From contig JAAZNS010000081.1 of assembly GCA_012798185.1 (NCBI GenBank), positions 1 to 7,835 on the forward strand: a stretch of DNA of 7,835 nt, written 5' to 3'. The stretch's first letter is position 1. Each line of letters opens with the position of its first letter. The DNA is from Chloroflexota bacterium. GTDB taxonomy: Bacteria > Chloroflexota > Anaerolineae > Anaerolineales > UBA4823. Below, piece by piece: positions 1 to 6,233 of the stretch. Position numbers and translations under genes: made by a program. The notes under the pieces are model-generated. The model ran no database searches. It was given only the letters and a program-made list of their open reading frames with translations, and was not told where the DNA came from.

Positions 1-690
1 CCGCGCCAGCAGTGTCTTGCCGGCGCCCGGAGGACCAACCATCAATACATTATGCGAGCCGGCAGCAGCAACTTCTAAGGCGCGTTTTACATGTTCTTGA
101 CCTTTTATTTCACGAAAATCGGTAGGCGGGATAACCGGCAGGCTTTCGGGCTGGATGGGAGCACGCGGCAGAATAATTGTTTCACCGGAAAGATGGGCAT
201 ACAGGTCTGCCAGTGAAGCCACCGGGATGACTTCGATATCCGGTATGAGCGCCGCTTCAGCAGAATCCACTTCGGGGACTAAGATGCGCTTGAAACCCTG
301 CTGGCGGGCAACGGCTGTCATCGGCAAGATGCCGCGGGAATGGCGTACCCCGCCATCCAATGAAAGCTCTCCCACAATTAGTGCGTCTTGAACGCATTCG
401 ATGGGCAATAATTCTTCAGTGATCAACACCCCTACAGCGATGGGCAAATCGTAAGCGGGACCTTCTTTGCGCACTGTTGCCGGCGCCAGGTTCACCACCA
501 GGCGGTGGCGCGGGTAGGGCAGACCGGCGTTCTTGATCGCCGCCTGCACGCGCTGCCGACTCTCCTGAACGGCAACATCTGGTAAGCCGACGATATCCAT
601 GCCCGGAAAACCCTGAGCAATATCCACTTCGACTTCCACGATAACCCCGTCCAGCCCAATGACTGCGCAAGAGTATACACGGGCAAGCAC
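1..690 (-). CDS. comM: ComM/YifB-family Mg-chelatase-like AAA+ ATPase, N-terminal part (cut by window edge)
   Basis: The reverse strand encodes 230 residues of a ComM/YifB-type protein, open to the left edge. Residues 1-170 form the ChlI-like N-terminal domain, with the family signatures GFPGMDIVGLPD (28-39), NLAPATVRKEGPAYDLPIA (67-85) and VGELSLDG (106-113). The Mg-chelatase AAA+ domain begins at about 191 (FREIKGQEHVKRAL) and has the Walker A motif GPPGAGKT at 219-226. Walker B, sensor and C-terminal parts (roughly 280 residues of a family of about 500) lie outside the window. ComM proteins are cytoplasmic hexameric helicases that promote branch migration during natural transformation; that role is known from proteobacteria and is inferred here. 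The start is GTG at 690-688: an in-frame TAG stands two codons upstream, so no earlier start is possible. An ATG one base upstream (692-690) is in another frame. No Shine-Dalgarno sequence is visible. G+C is visibly higher than in the neighbouring genes. Confidence 0.93.
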   Translation of the reverse strand, partial: MLARVYSCAVIGLDGVIVEVEVDIAQGFPGMDIVGLPDVAVQESRQRVQAAIKNAGLPYPRHRLVVNLAPATVRKEGPAYDLPIAVGVLITEELLPIECVQDALIVGELSLDGGVRHSRGILPMTAVARQQGFKRILVPEVDSAEAALIPDIEVIPVASLADLYAHLSGETIILPRAPIQPESLPVIPPTDFREIKGQEHVKRALEVAAAGSHNVLMVGPPGAGKTLLAR

Positions 691-696
691 ATGCTA

Positions 697-725
697 AGTT
701 TAGAAGCGCTTGGAATTATTGTCAA
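697..725 (-). promoter_or_regulatory. Sigma-70-type promoter of comM, possibly giving a leaderless transcript
   Basis: On the minus strand a perfect -35 TTGACA (725-720) is followed by a 17-nt spacer and a weaker -10 TAAACT (702-697, 4 of 6 consensus bases). Only six bases (TAGCAT) separate the -10 from the GTG start at 690. Transcription would be expected to begin at or next to the start codon, leaving no room for a ribosome binding site, and none is seen. The call rests on hexamer match and spacing only. Confidence 0.5.
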
Positions 726-778
726 TAGAAAAAGCGTGGATTTTTCTGCGATAATTAGAGTAAGTTATTGGTGAATTG

Positions 779-801
779 GGGAAACGACTAATCGTTCTCC
801 C
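779..801. terminator. Hairpin between the activase gene and comM, possible terminator
   Basis: GGGAAACGA (779-787) pairs with TCGTT-C-TCCC (792-801) around a CTAA loop, giving nine pairs with one bulged C. TTTT (802-805) follows on the plus strand. It lies about 60 nt downstream of the activase stop codon (862-864), where a minus-strand terminator would be useful. However, the T-run is on the plus-strand side, so it is a poor intrinsic terminator for the minus-strand gene. It may instead be part of a small intergenic repeat, since ACTAAT recurs at 787-792, 821-826 and 829-834. Confidence 0.3.
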
Positions 802-861
802 TTTTCCCTGTTTTCTTATTACTAATTGACTAATACCTATACTTTATGCAAAGCATAAAAA

Positions 862-3800
862 TCATTGGATTGCAAGCTTTGCGTGCGATTCTTTAGCATG
901 GTTGACAAAAAAGTGCATGCGGTTAAAAAAGTTTACTTCACTGACTCCCGCATCGATATCGAGGAATAAAAGATTGAGCTGCTGATACTTTTCTTTCAAC
1001 CTTTTCTGGATGCCTTTTGCCACCACGTGATTGGCGATGCAGCCAAAGGGTTGAAAACAGAGTACATTTTGGATGCCTTTTTGGGCCAAATTTGCGATTT
1101 CACCTGCAATCAGCCAGCCTTCTCCATATTGGTGATTCAAGCTGATGACTTCCTTTGCCCGCGCAGCAATTTCTCTGATATCGGTATGCTGGTGATAATC
1201 GCGGTATTTCTGCATGATTTCATCGAATTGATTGAGATAATTGCGCGAGATTTTTTCGCCGATGATTGATAACAGCCATAACGCATCCCGCTTTTTGACA
1301 TTGGTTATTACACCGTGTTGAGCGCCGATTAACCCGCCGGCGAAGAACTCAAAAAATGCCGGCGTTACCACTTGAATACCCTGATCTATCAACCACCTTG
1401 CAGCATAATTATTTGAAAATTCGTTATATTTTGCGTAGATTTCACCAACGATGCCCACTTTTGGGAAAGTTTTTGAATATGTTTCGATATTATTAAAATC
1501 TCTCACAGCTTGCTCAACCACAGAAAGGATAAACTCCTTGGTAATGGGGAACGATTTATTCATAAATGCTTTTAAATATTTATCGACGCAAGCTTGAGTT
1601 GCTCCTTTTTGTTTCTCTTTAATAATAGTGGAATAATACATGTCTGAGAGTACATCCATAAACATCATTCCCAAACAGGCTTTAACGACATACTCTTTTT
1701 TGCTAAATTTTAATCCGGGCTGAGTGTTTAACTTTTGGAAACTGGTTGCTAAGGTCACCACTGGCACCTGGGAAAAACCAGCAGCCACCAGTGATTTTTT
1801 AATCATTGAAGGGATACTAGTAGCACGGCATTGGCCACCAGTCTGTGAAAATCCCACAGCTGTATTAGATAGATCGTAATCTCCAGATTGCAGCGCCTTG
1901 ATAAGAGACCCGATGACAATGATGCCCGGGTAACAAATTTCATTGTTGGTATACTTAAGCCCTACCTCGACGGTATCATGGTCGGGGTGAGGCAGCTGTA
2001 CGATTTGGTAACCCATATCCACAAATGGTCGGGTAATAGGCGGCGAACAGAAGGGGGAGAAATCGGGGACGATTAAAACCCGGTCCCGGTCTTCATTTTC
2101 ATATATTTTGGTAGTCTTCCTTGGCGTGCGGACCCTCAGAGATTTTGTCTCTTTCATGGGTAGAGATTCCATCATCGACCGTAATCTAAGTTTGATCGAG
2201 CCGGTGCTTTCTACTTCGTCGATGCGAATAATCGTAGGACTTTTACCATATTCACCTAAAATCATGCGAATTTCTTCGAGAATATATGAATCTGGCCCGC
2301 AGCCAAAGGAGTTCAACATAACCAATTCGATGTTATCCTGCATCCCAGCCCAGCGGGCGGCGTGATAATATCGATTGATATATTCCCATTGGGGGACGAT
2401 ATGATGATTATCCAAAGTTTGGTTCTTTTCCAATGGGACACAATCTTCGGTAATAACATCCACGCCAAAATCGGTGATCAGGTTAGGAATATTATGGTTA
2501 ATCAGTGGATCGATATGATAGGGTCTTCCCATTAACAGGATAAGAGGACGTTCATTTTCCTTGGAATCTTTGATGAGTTCCTCGCCCATTTGTCTTATTT
2601 GCTCTTTGAAGCGCTTGTGCTCCTGATTGGCTTTTTGGAATGCCTTTAATGCGGTACTTTCTGGAATATTTAATCCGGTCAGATATTGGATGCACGTTTT
2701 CTTTAATAAATCTTCAAAGCGGAAGGTGACAGCAGGCATATCCAGGGGAATGCCAAATTTCTTTTGCGGGTTAATCGAGCTGTGAATAACATCCGGATAC
2801 CCTGAAACAATGGGGCAATTGAATGAATTGACTGCATCTTCGAATTCGGGTTTTTCATAGAAAACCATTGGGTAGAAAATCCGGTCGACGCCCGCTTTGA
2901 TCAAGTCAATGATGTGCCCACTGACGAGTTTTCCGGGGAAGCATAAGTTTTCCGACATGATATGCATGGCGCCATTTTGGTATAAGGCATTGCTCGATTG
3001 AGCGGATAAGCGCACTTTGATGCCGCATTCAACAAATAGAGTGTTCCAAAAGGGAAAATTCTCGAACAAGTTCAACACGCGGGGAATGCCGATGGTTAGT
3101 ACCGGCTTACCCGGTGGATCGGTTGAGCGATTGAATAAGAGGTTGTATTTAAGCGCCGGCATATTGACGCCTTTTCTTTGCGCTTTGGCGCCATTATTAA
3201 ATATCTTCTCGCAGCGATTGCCGGAATAGAAATGTTTTCCGTTAGGGAAAATCAATTTTGTTACCTGGCACTTGTTTTCACATCCTTTACAGTGGATATC
3301 TTTTTTGGTGTAATCGCCGATTTCATCGATATACTGAAGACCCTCGTAATATTTAACGATGCTGCTATTTGCGGAGAAATCATCCCTAGCGGTAAGTGCG
3401 GCGCCATAGGCGCCCATGAGTTCCGCCATATCGGGACAAATCACCGGTTTTCCCAGCAGCTTCTCTAATGCTTTTTGAATTGCCGGATTGCGGAAGGTGC
3501 CTCCCTGGACGACAATATGGTCTCCGAGAATATCGGTGTTGGTGATTTTCAATACCTTGTGCAGGGCGTTTTTTATCACTGAATATGCCAGCCCGGCTGA
3601 AATATCATTGATCTCTGCCCTCTCCCGCAGTGCCTGTTTGACCCGCGAATTCATGAATACCGTGCAGCGGGTACCCAAGTTACACGGTGCTTTGGCAGAA
3701 CATGCCAGTTGGGCAAAATCTGTTACGGTATACCCCATCACATTGGAAAAGGATTCGATAAATGAGCCGCAGCCCGATGAGCATGCTTCGTTGATTTCGA

Positions 3801-3957
3801 TGTTTTGAATATGACCATCCTTAATGAAGATGGCTTTCATATCCTGTCCGCCAATATCGAGAATAAAGCTGACATTCTCATCGAAAGCTCTGGCAGCGCG
3901 GTAATGGGCTAAAGTTTCCACCATTCCTTTATCAATGCCAAATGCAGCGCGGATCAA
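862..3957 (-). CDS. 2-hydroxyacyl-CoA dehydratase activase fusion, C-terminal 1031 residues after the internal stop
   Basis: This is the downstream part of the fused activase interrupted at 4039-4041. Coding-like sequence in this frame actually begins at 4038; TTG at 3957 is only the first possible start codon and has no convincing ribosome binding site. Residues 1-190 complete the second BadF/HgdC-type ATPase module: LDIGGQDMKAIF (33-44), C59 in ACSSGCGSF, C98 in TRCTVFMNS and VQGGTFRNPAI (150-160). C59 and C98 are 39 residues apart, as are the cluster ligands C127 and C166 of Acidaminococcus HgdC. A Cys-rich segment follows (C223, C226, C230, C249). Next come HgdB-like DUF2229/COG3580 sequence (IGIPRVLNLFENFPFW from 289, ENLCFPGKL at 336-344) and COG3581-like sequence (LLMGRPYHIDP 474-484, NSFGCGPDS 549-557, CYPG 675-678, FSQTGGQCRA 703-712, FQPFGCIANH 968-977). 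The module order and Cys motifs suggest an Fe-S electron-transfer enzyme. Without the N-terminal P-loop of module 2 this fragment alone is unlikely to be a working ATPase. The substrate is unknown. Confidence 0.85.
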   Translation of the reverse strand: MIRAAFGIDKGMVETLAHYRAARAFDENVSFILDIGGQDMKAIFIKDGHIQNIEINEACSSGCGSFIESFSNVMGYTVTDFAQLACSAKAPCNLGTRCTVFMNSRVKQALRERAEINDISAGLAYSVIKNALHKVLKITNTDILGDHIVVQGGTFRNPAIQKALEKLLGKPVICPDMAELMGAYGAALTARDDFSANSSIVKYYEGLQYIDEIGDYTKKDIHCKGCENKCQVTKLIFPNGKHFYSGNRCEKIFNNGAKAQRKGVNMPALKYNLLFNRSTDPPGKPVLTIGIPRVLNLFENFPFWNTLFVECGIKVRLSAQSSNALYQNGAMHIMSENLCFPGKLVSGHIIDLIKAGVDRIFYPMVFYEKPEFEDAVNSFNCPIVSGYPDVIHSSINPQKKFGIPLDMPAVTFRFEDLLKKTCIQYLTGLNIPESTALKAFQKANQEHKRFKEQIRQMGEELIKDSKENERPLILLMGRPYHIDPLINHNIPNLITDFGVDVITEDCVPLEKNQTLDNHHIVPQWEYINRYYHAARWAGMQDNIELVMLNSFGCGPDSYILEEIRMILGEYGKSPTIIRIDEVESTGSIKLRLRSMMESLPMKETKSLRVRTPRKTTKIYENEDRDRVLIVPDFSPFCSPPITRPFVDMGYQIVQLPHPDHDTVEVGLKYTNNEICYPGIIVIGSLIKALQSGDYDLSNTAVGFSQTGGQCRATSIPSMIKKSLVAAGFSQVPVVTLATSFQKLNTQPGLKFSKKEYVVKACLGMMFMDVLSDMYYSTIIKEKQKGATQACVDKYLKAFMNKSFPITKEFILSVVEQAVRDFNNIETYSKTFPKVGIVGEIYAKYNEFSNNYAARWLIDQGIQVVTPAFFEFFAGGLIGAQHGVITNVKKRDALWLLSIIGEKISRNYLNQFDEIMQKYRDYHQHTDIREIAARAKEVISLNHQYGEGWLIAGEIANLAQKGIQNVLCFQPFGCIANHVVAKGIQKRLKEKYQQLNLLFLDIDAGVSEVNFFNRMHFFVNHAKESHAKLAIQ

Positions 3958-4038
3958 ATCCTCGCCATAGCCAGTGACGATGCTCCTGCGGATTTTTGGA
4001 GAACTTCCATGACTTTCAAAAAGGGCATGGATTTTTTT

Positions 4039-4041
4039 TTA
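4039..4041 (-). other. In-frame TAA stop interrupting the activase gene
   Basis: The minus strand reads GTA CAA AAA GGA TAA AAA AAA ATC CAT. The frame is unchanged on both sides: 4038-3958 continues as KKIHALFESH, then IVTGYGED, joining LIRAAFGIDK of the downstream part. TGYG(E/R) is the next conserved motif of the BadF/HgdC fold, so the reading frame is plainly one gene. A single T-to-A change of TTA (Leu) at the edge of a run of eight A would give the observed TAA and a run of nine A. With the stop read as an amino acid the product is 1425 residues, the usual size for this fused family. Confidence 0.85.
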
Positions 4042-5139
4042 TCCTTTTTGTACTGCACCAATTGGGTTGCCGCGGTTGTTGACGTAATAATCATACACCA
4101 CTCGTCCCAATGGGTCGATTAACACGATCTTCGTGGTGGTGGAACCCGAATCGATGCCCAGAAAAACATCCTGATTTTTAATATCCTCAATGGTTACACG
4201 TTCGATTTTGTGTTTTTTCCTGCCAGCTTCCCATTCCTGATACTGCTTTGGCGAGGTAAAAAGCGGTGCGTGACGATTTTTTAGCGGTTGGAAGTCGTTT
4301 TTCTCTTGATGGAAGATTTCGATTAAATCCTGAATATAAAAGGATCGATCTGATGGATGAACTGCCAGCGCCGCGCCCAAAGCGGTGGTCAGCTCTGCAT
4401 TATTTGGATTCACCACCTGGTCTGGCGTTATATCCAGTACGTCGAGGAAGGCTTTTTTCAAAGAAGGGATGAAGGTGAGCGGTCCGCCGCTGAACAGAAT
4501 AGCTGGCTGCGGGTCTTTGCCGCGGGATAATGTTGCCAGGGTTTGAAGGACTACAGCATGAAAGACTGAAGCGGCAATATCTTCTTTTGCAACCTGGCGG
4601 CTTAATAAATTCTGCAAATCGGTTTTAGCAAAAACGCCGCAGCGGGATGCCATGGGATAAATGGTGGTCTGACGGCTGGCAAGGTCATTCAATTCGGCAA
4701 CAGGCACGTTCAACAAGGTTGCCATTTCATCGATAAATGCACCTGTTCCGCCGGCGCAAGAACCGTTCATGCGAATATCGGGCCGCTGCGTTTCATCGAA
4801 AAATATGATTTTAGCGTCTTCTCCCCCAATATCGATCACCGTCCTGACCTGTGGATAGCGCTGGCGAACGACCTCTGCGGATGCCACGACTTCCTGGATA
4901 AAGGGGAGATTGAATTTTTCCGCAATCCCCATGCCCGCAGAGCCTGTTATCAGGATATTTGCTTGGATATGTCCAAACAGGTGTAAAACCTCGCCAAATA
5001 TATTTTCCAGAGTAGACAGCGTTTCCGCATTGTGACGTTGATACGCGGAAAAAACTACTTTCCCTTCACGGTTCATGATTACGATTTTTTCCGTAGTCGA
5101 ACCGATGTCGATACCCATCCGGAAAATCTCTTGGTTCAT
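4039..5139 (-). CDS. 2-hydroxyacyl-CoA dehydratase activase fusion, N-terminal 366 residues, ending at an internal stop
   Basis: This is the upstream part of the interrupted gene, containing one complete BadF/BadG/BcrA/BcrD (HgdC-type, acetate-kinase fold) ATPase module plus the first strands of a second. Module 1 shows GIDIGSTTEK (9-18, phosphate-binding loop), GSAGMG (66-71), DIGGEDAK (103-110), C128 in NGSCAGGTGAF, C167 in ASRCGVFAKTD, FSGG (216-219) and ALGAALAV (253-260). C128 and C167 match the spacing of the [4Fe-4S] ligands C127 and C166 of HgdC, where the cluster bridges two subunits. Module 2 begins at LGIDSGSTTTKI (327-338) and stops after NPIGAVQKG. In the family, ATP hydrolysis drives electron transfer at very low potential to a dehydratase or reductase partner in the cytoplasm of anaerobes. 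The ATG at 5139 is supported by homology at the extreme N-terminus; the ribosome binding site is weak (AAGAG about 9 nt upstream). It follows tetR on the same strand after 155 nt. As it stands the peptide is truncated within module 2, though module 1 alone could fold. Confidence 0.88.
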   Translation of the reverse strand: MNQEIFRMGIDIGSTTEKIVIMNREGKVVFSAYQRHNAETLSTLENIFGEVLHLFGHIQANILITGSAGMGIAEKFNLPFIQEVVASAEVVRQRYPQVRTVIDIGGEDAKIIFFDETQRPDIRMNGSCAGGTGAFIDEMATLLNVPVAELNDLASRQTTIYPMASRCGVFAKTDLQNLLSRQVAKEDIAASVFHAVVLQTLATLSRGKDPQPAILFSGGPLTFIPSLKKAFLDVLDITPDQVVNPNNAELTTALGAALAVHPSDRSFYIQDLIEIFHQEKNDFQPLKNRHAPLFTSPKQYQEWEAGRKKHKIERVTIEDIKNQDVFLGIDSGSTTTKIVLIDPLGRVVYDYYVNNRGNPIGAVQKG

Positions 5140-5181
5140 TGTTACACTCTTACATAATCAATTGTTCGTGGTTTTAGTTTT

Positions 5182-5195
5182 CCCGGTTTGCCGGG
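5182..5195. repeat. Short perfect GC hairpin upstream of the activase gene
   Basis: CCCGG (5182-5186) and CCGGG (5191-5195) form a five-pair stem with a TTTG loop, about 45-60 nt upstream of the activase start. No T-run follows it on the minus strand, so a terminator between tetR and the activase gene is not supported. It might be a leader structure or nothing. Confidence 0.3.
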
Positions 5196-5214
5196 GCTGA
5201 CATAAGATAATGCT

Positions 5215-5283
5215 GTTACTCTGAGCGAAGCAAAGAGTCTTTCCATTAATGTGTAAGGGATGTTTCACTGCGCTCAACATAAC
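5215..5283. repeat. Degenerate REP/MITE-like inverted repeat in the tetR-activase spacer
   Basis: The left end GTTACTCTGAGCGAAG (5215-5230) is the imperfect inverse of the right end CGCTCAACATAAC (5271-5283, reverse complement GTTATGTTGAGCG). The outer GTTA and the inner TGAGCG are conserved in both arms. CTCTGAGCGAAGCAAAGAG followed by a GCGCTCAACAT-type end resembles dispersed intergenic repeats common in several bacterial phyla, including Chloroflexota. That family resemblance is from memory and was not tested. As RNA it could form a long weak hairpin between tetR and the activase gene. Confidence 0.5.
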
Positions 5284-5294
5284 ATAATCGATTT

Positions 5295-5933
5295 TTAGGA
5301 TAGCCGCTCATTGATTTCAGGGCATAAACTGTTATGGAATACTCGAATCACCTCCTCGATCCAATCCTCCTGCGCAATATGATAGATATTCTTACCGCCC
5401 ATGATTTCTTGCGTCAATACATGATACATCATCATACCAATAATAGCCTTGGCTGTGAGGAAAGGATTGGTTAAGGGACGAATTTTGCCGGATTTACTTT
5501 GTCTTTCCAGGTAATCTGCCAGGATCAAGTTGCTTTGCAGGATTGATTCCTGGTATACCTGCTCGGCGCAATCGGGAAAACGAATGCCATCTGTTATCAC
5601 CATTTTAATCAGAGGAATGTATTTTTCAATGTGTTTCATGAAATTTTCAGCGATGATCCTAAGGGTTACATCGATGGTTTGATTATCGTCGACCAGATTT
5701 GCCAGAACAGGAACGAAGCTGCGCTCTTTGAGGATGGCGGAAAAAATCTGTTCTTTACTTTCAAAATATAGATAGATGGTTCCCTTGGCGATACCGGCGA
5801 TGGAAGCAATTTCGGCAACGCTGGTAGCAGAAAACCCGTTTCTTTGAAAAGCCTGGAGGGCAGCATCTAATATTTTTTCGCGCCGCCCATTTAAATATTC
5901 TTCACGTTGGTCGCTGGATATAAGAGGTGACAT
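5295..5933 (-). CDS. TetR/AcrR-family transcriptional regulator
   Basis: This 212-residue protein has the normal length for the family. The N-terminal DNA-binding domain spans about residues 17-63: KILDAALQAFQRNGFSATSV, then the helix-turn-helix EIASIAGIAKGTIYLYFESK (41-60), the typical TetR signature. Residues 70-212 form the variable all-helical ligand and dimerisation domain, so the inducer cannot be predicted; an acyl-CoA or related acid is a guess from the activase next door. The ATG at 5933 is preceded by GGCGGAG (4 nt spacer), a good ribosome binding site. A consensus promoter and a palindrome lie directly upstream, indicating autoregulation. The activase gene follows on the same strand after 155 nt without a clear terminator, so the regulator probably controls it by read-through from the same promoter. 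Confidence 0.95.
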   Translation of the reverse strand: MSPLISSDQREEYLNGRREKILDAALQAFQRNGFSATSVAEIASIAGIAKGTIYLYFESKEQIFSAILKERSFVPVLANLVDDNQTIDVTLRIIAENFMKHIEKYIPLIKMVITDGIRFPDCAEQVYQESILQSNLILADYLERQSKSGKIRPLTNPFLTAKAIIGMMMYHVLTQEIMGGKNIYHIAQEDWIEEVIRVFHNSLCPEINERLS

Positions 5934-5949
5934 AAGCTCCGCCGAAATG

Positions 5950-5971
5950 AATGACTGTATGGTCAGTCATT
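5950..5971. promoter_or_regulatory. Probable TetR operator (perfect 8-bp inverted repeat)
   Basis: AATGACTG (5950-5957) and CAGTCATT (5964-5971) are perfect inverted arms around a 6-bp centre (TATGGT). The 22-bp palindrome abuts the -10 element of the tetR promoter and covers its predicted transcription start near 5965, where bound repressor would block transcription. TGACTG/CAGTCA half-sites of this kind are common in TetR-family operators. Confidence 0.75.
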
Positions 5972-6000
5972 ATTATACTGCGTGGTCTGATCATTGTCAA
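5972..6000 (-). promoter_or_regulatory. Perfect consensus sigma-70 promoter of tetR (and probably the activase)
   Basis: The minus strand carries TTGACA (6000-5995), exactly 17 nt, then TATAAT (5977-5972): both hexamers match consensus in all six positions with optimal spacing. An A-rich tract on the same strand (6015-6001) sits immediately upstream of the -35 and looks like an UP element. The transcript would start near 5965, giving a leader of about 30 nt before the ATG at 5933. Confidence 0.85.
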
Positions 6001-6015
6001 TTTCTTTTTTTTCTT
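6001..6015 (-). promoter_or_regulatory. A-tract upstream of the tetR -35, possible UP element
   Basis: Positions 6001-6015 are almost entirely T on the plus strand, so A-rich on the minus strand, including eight A in a row. The tract touches the -35 element at 5995-6000, the position where UP elements bind the RNA polymerase alpha subunit. The functional role is inferred. Confidence 0.45.
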
Positions 6016-6016
6016 A

Positions 6017-6043
6017 CACCAGTCATGATTTAATAGACTGGTG
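6017..6043. promoter_or_regulatory. Second inverted repeat in the divergent control region, possible second operator
   Basis: CACCAGTC (6017-6024) and GACTGGTG (6036-6043) are perfect 8-bp inverted arms around 11 bp. The sequence CAGTCAT at 6020-6026 also occurs in the operator arm at 5964-5970, 56 bp away, so the same regulator might contact both. The wide centre is less usual for a TetR dimer site. No T-run follows the minus-strand copy, so it is not a terminator. Confidence 0.5.
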
Positions 6044-6120
6044 ATTATCAATGATAAAATTAAATGTAAAAGGATATTTTTATTATTAGAAATGGAAGCT
6101 ATCCACTTTTCAGGGAGGGT

Positions 6121-6126
6121 TATAAT
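6121..6126 (+). promoter_or_regulatory. Candidate -10 element for the lipoprotein gene
   Basis: A perfect TATAAT lies 107 nt upstream of the chosen lipoprotein start, but no recognisable -35 hexamer sits 16-18 nt further upstream. A weaker alternative is TAGACT (6034-6039) with TAAAAT (6055-6060) at a short 15-nt spacing; its -35 would overlap the second inverted repeat. The rest of the stretch 6044-6233 holds no gene or structure that I can support. Confidence 0.3.
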
Positions 6127-6233
6127 TCCAATTCGAGGAAAGCAGCAAATTATTATGCACCCTCGTCATGGAGAGAGAAGACCTTGGAGAAATCCTTTTG
6201 GTAGAGGATACCGCTCCCAATTCAGGAGGAGAG

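Noticed and set aside
155..725. Short reading frames overlapping comM on both strands
   Set aside because: The ComM/YifB signatures all lie in the frame starting at GTG 690; the others have no family features.
1027..3808. Several plus-strand reading frames of 60-110 codons opposite the activase gene
   Set aside because: They are antisense shadows of a strongly conserved coding region, with no ribosome binding sites or recognisable domains.
3957..4041. A frameshift or programmed ribosomal/transcriptional slippage at the A9 tract splitting the activase
   Set aside because: The codon counts show both parts are in the same frame. The stop uses the first two A of the run, so gain or loss of an A would not remove it and would break the downstream frame.
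5182..5195. The CCCGG/CCGGG hairpin as a terminator between tetR and the activase gene
   Set aside because: The stem is only five pairs and on the minus strand is followed by A-rich, not T-rich, sequence.
6168..6233. The earlier in-frame ATG at 6168 as lipoprotein start
   Set aside because: It has no ribosome binding site and would place an acidic extension before the signal peptide, whereas ATG 6234 follows AGGAGGA.
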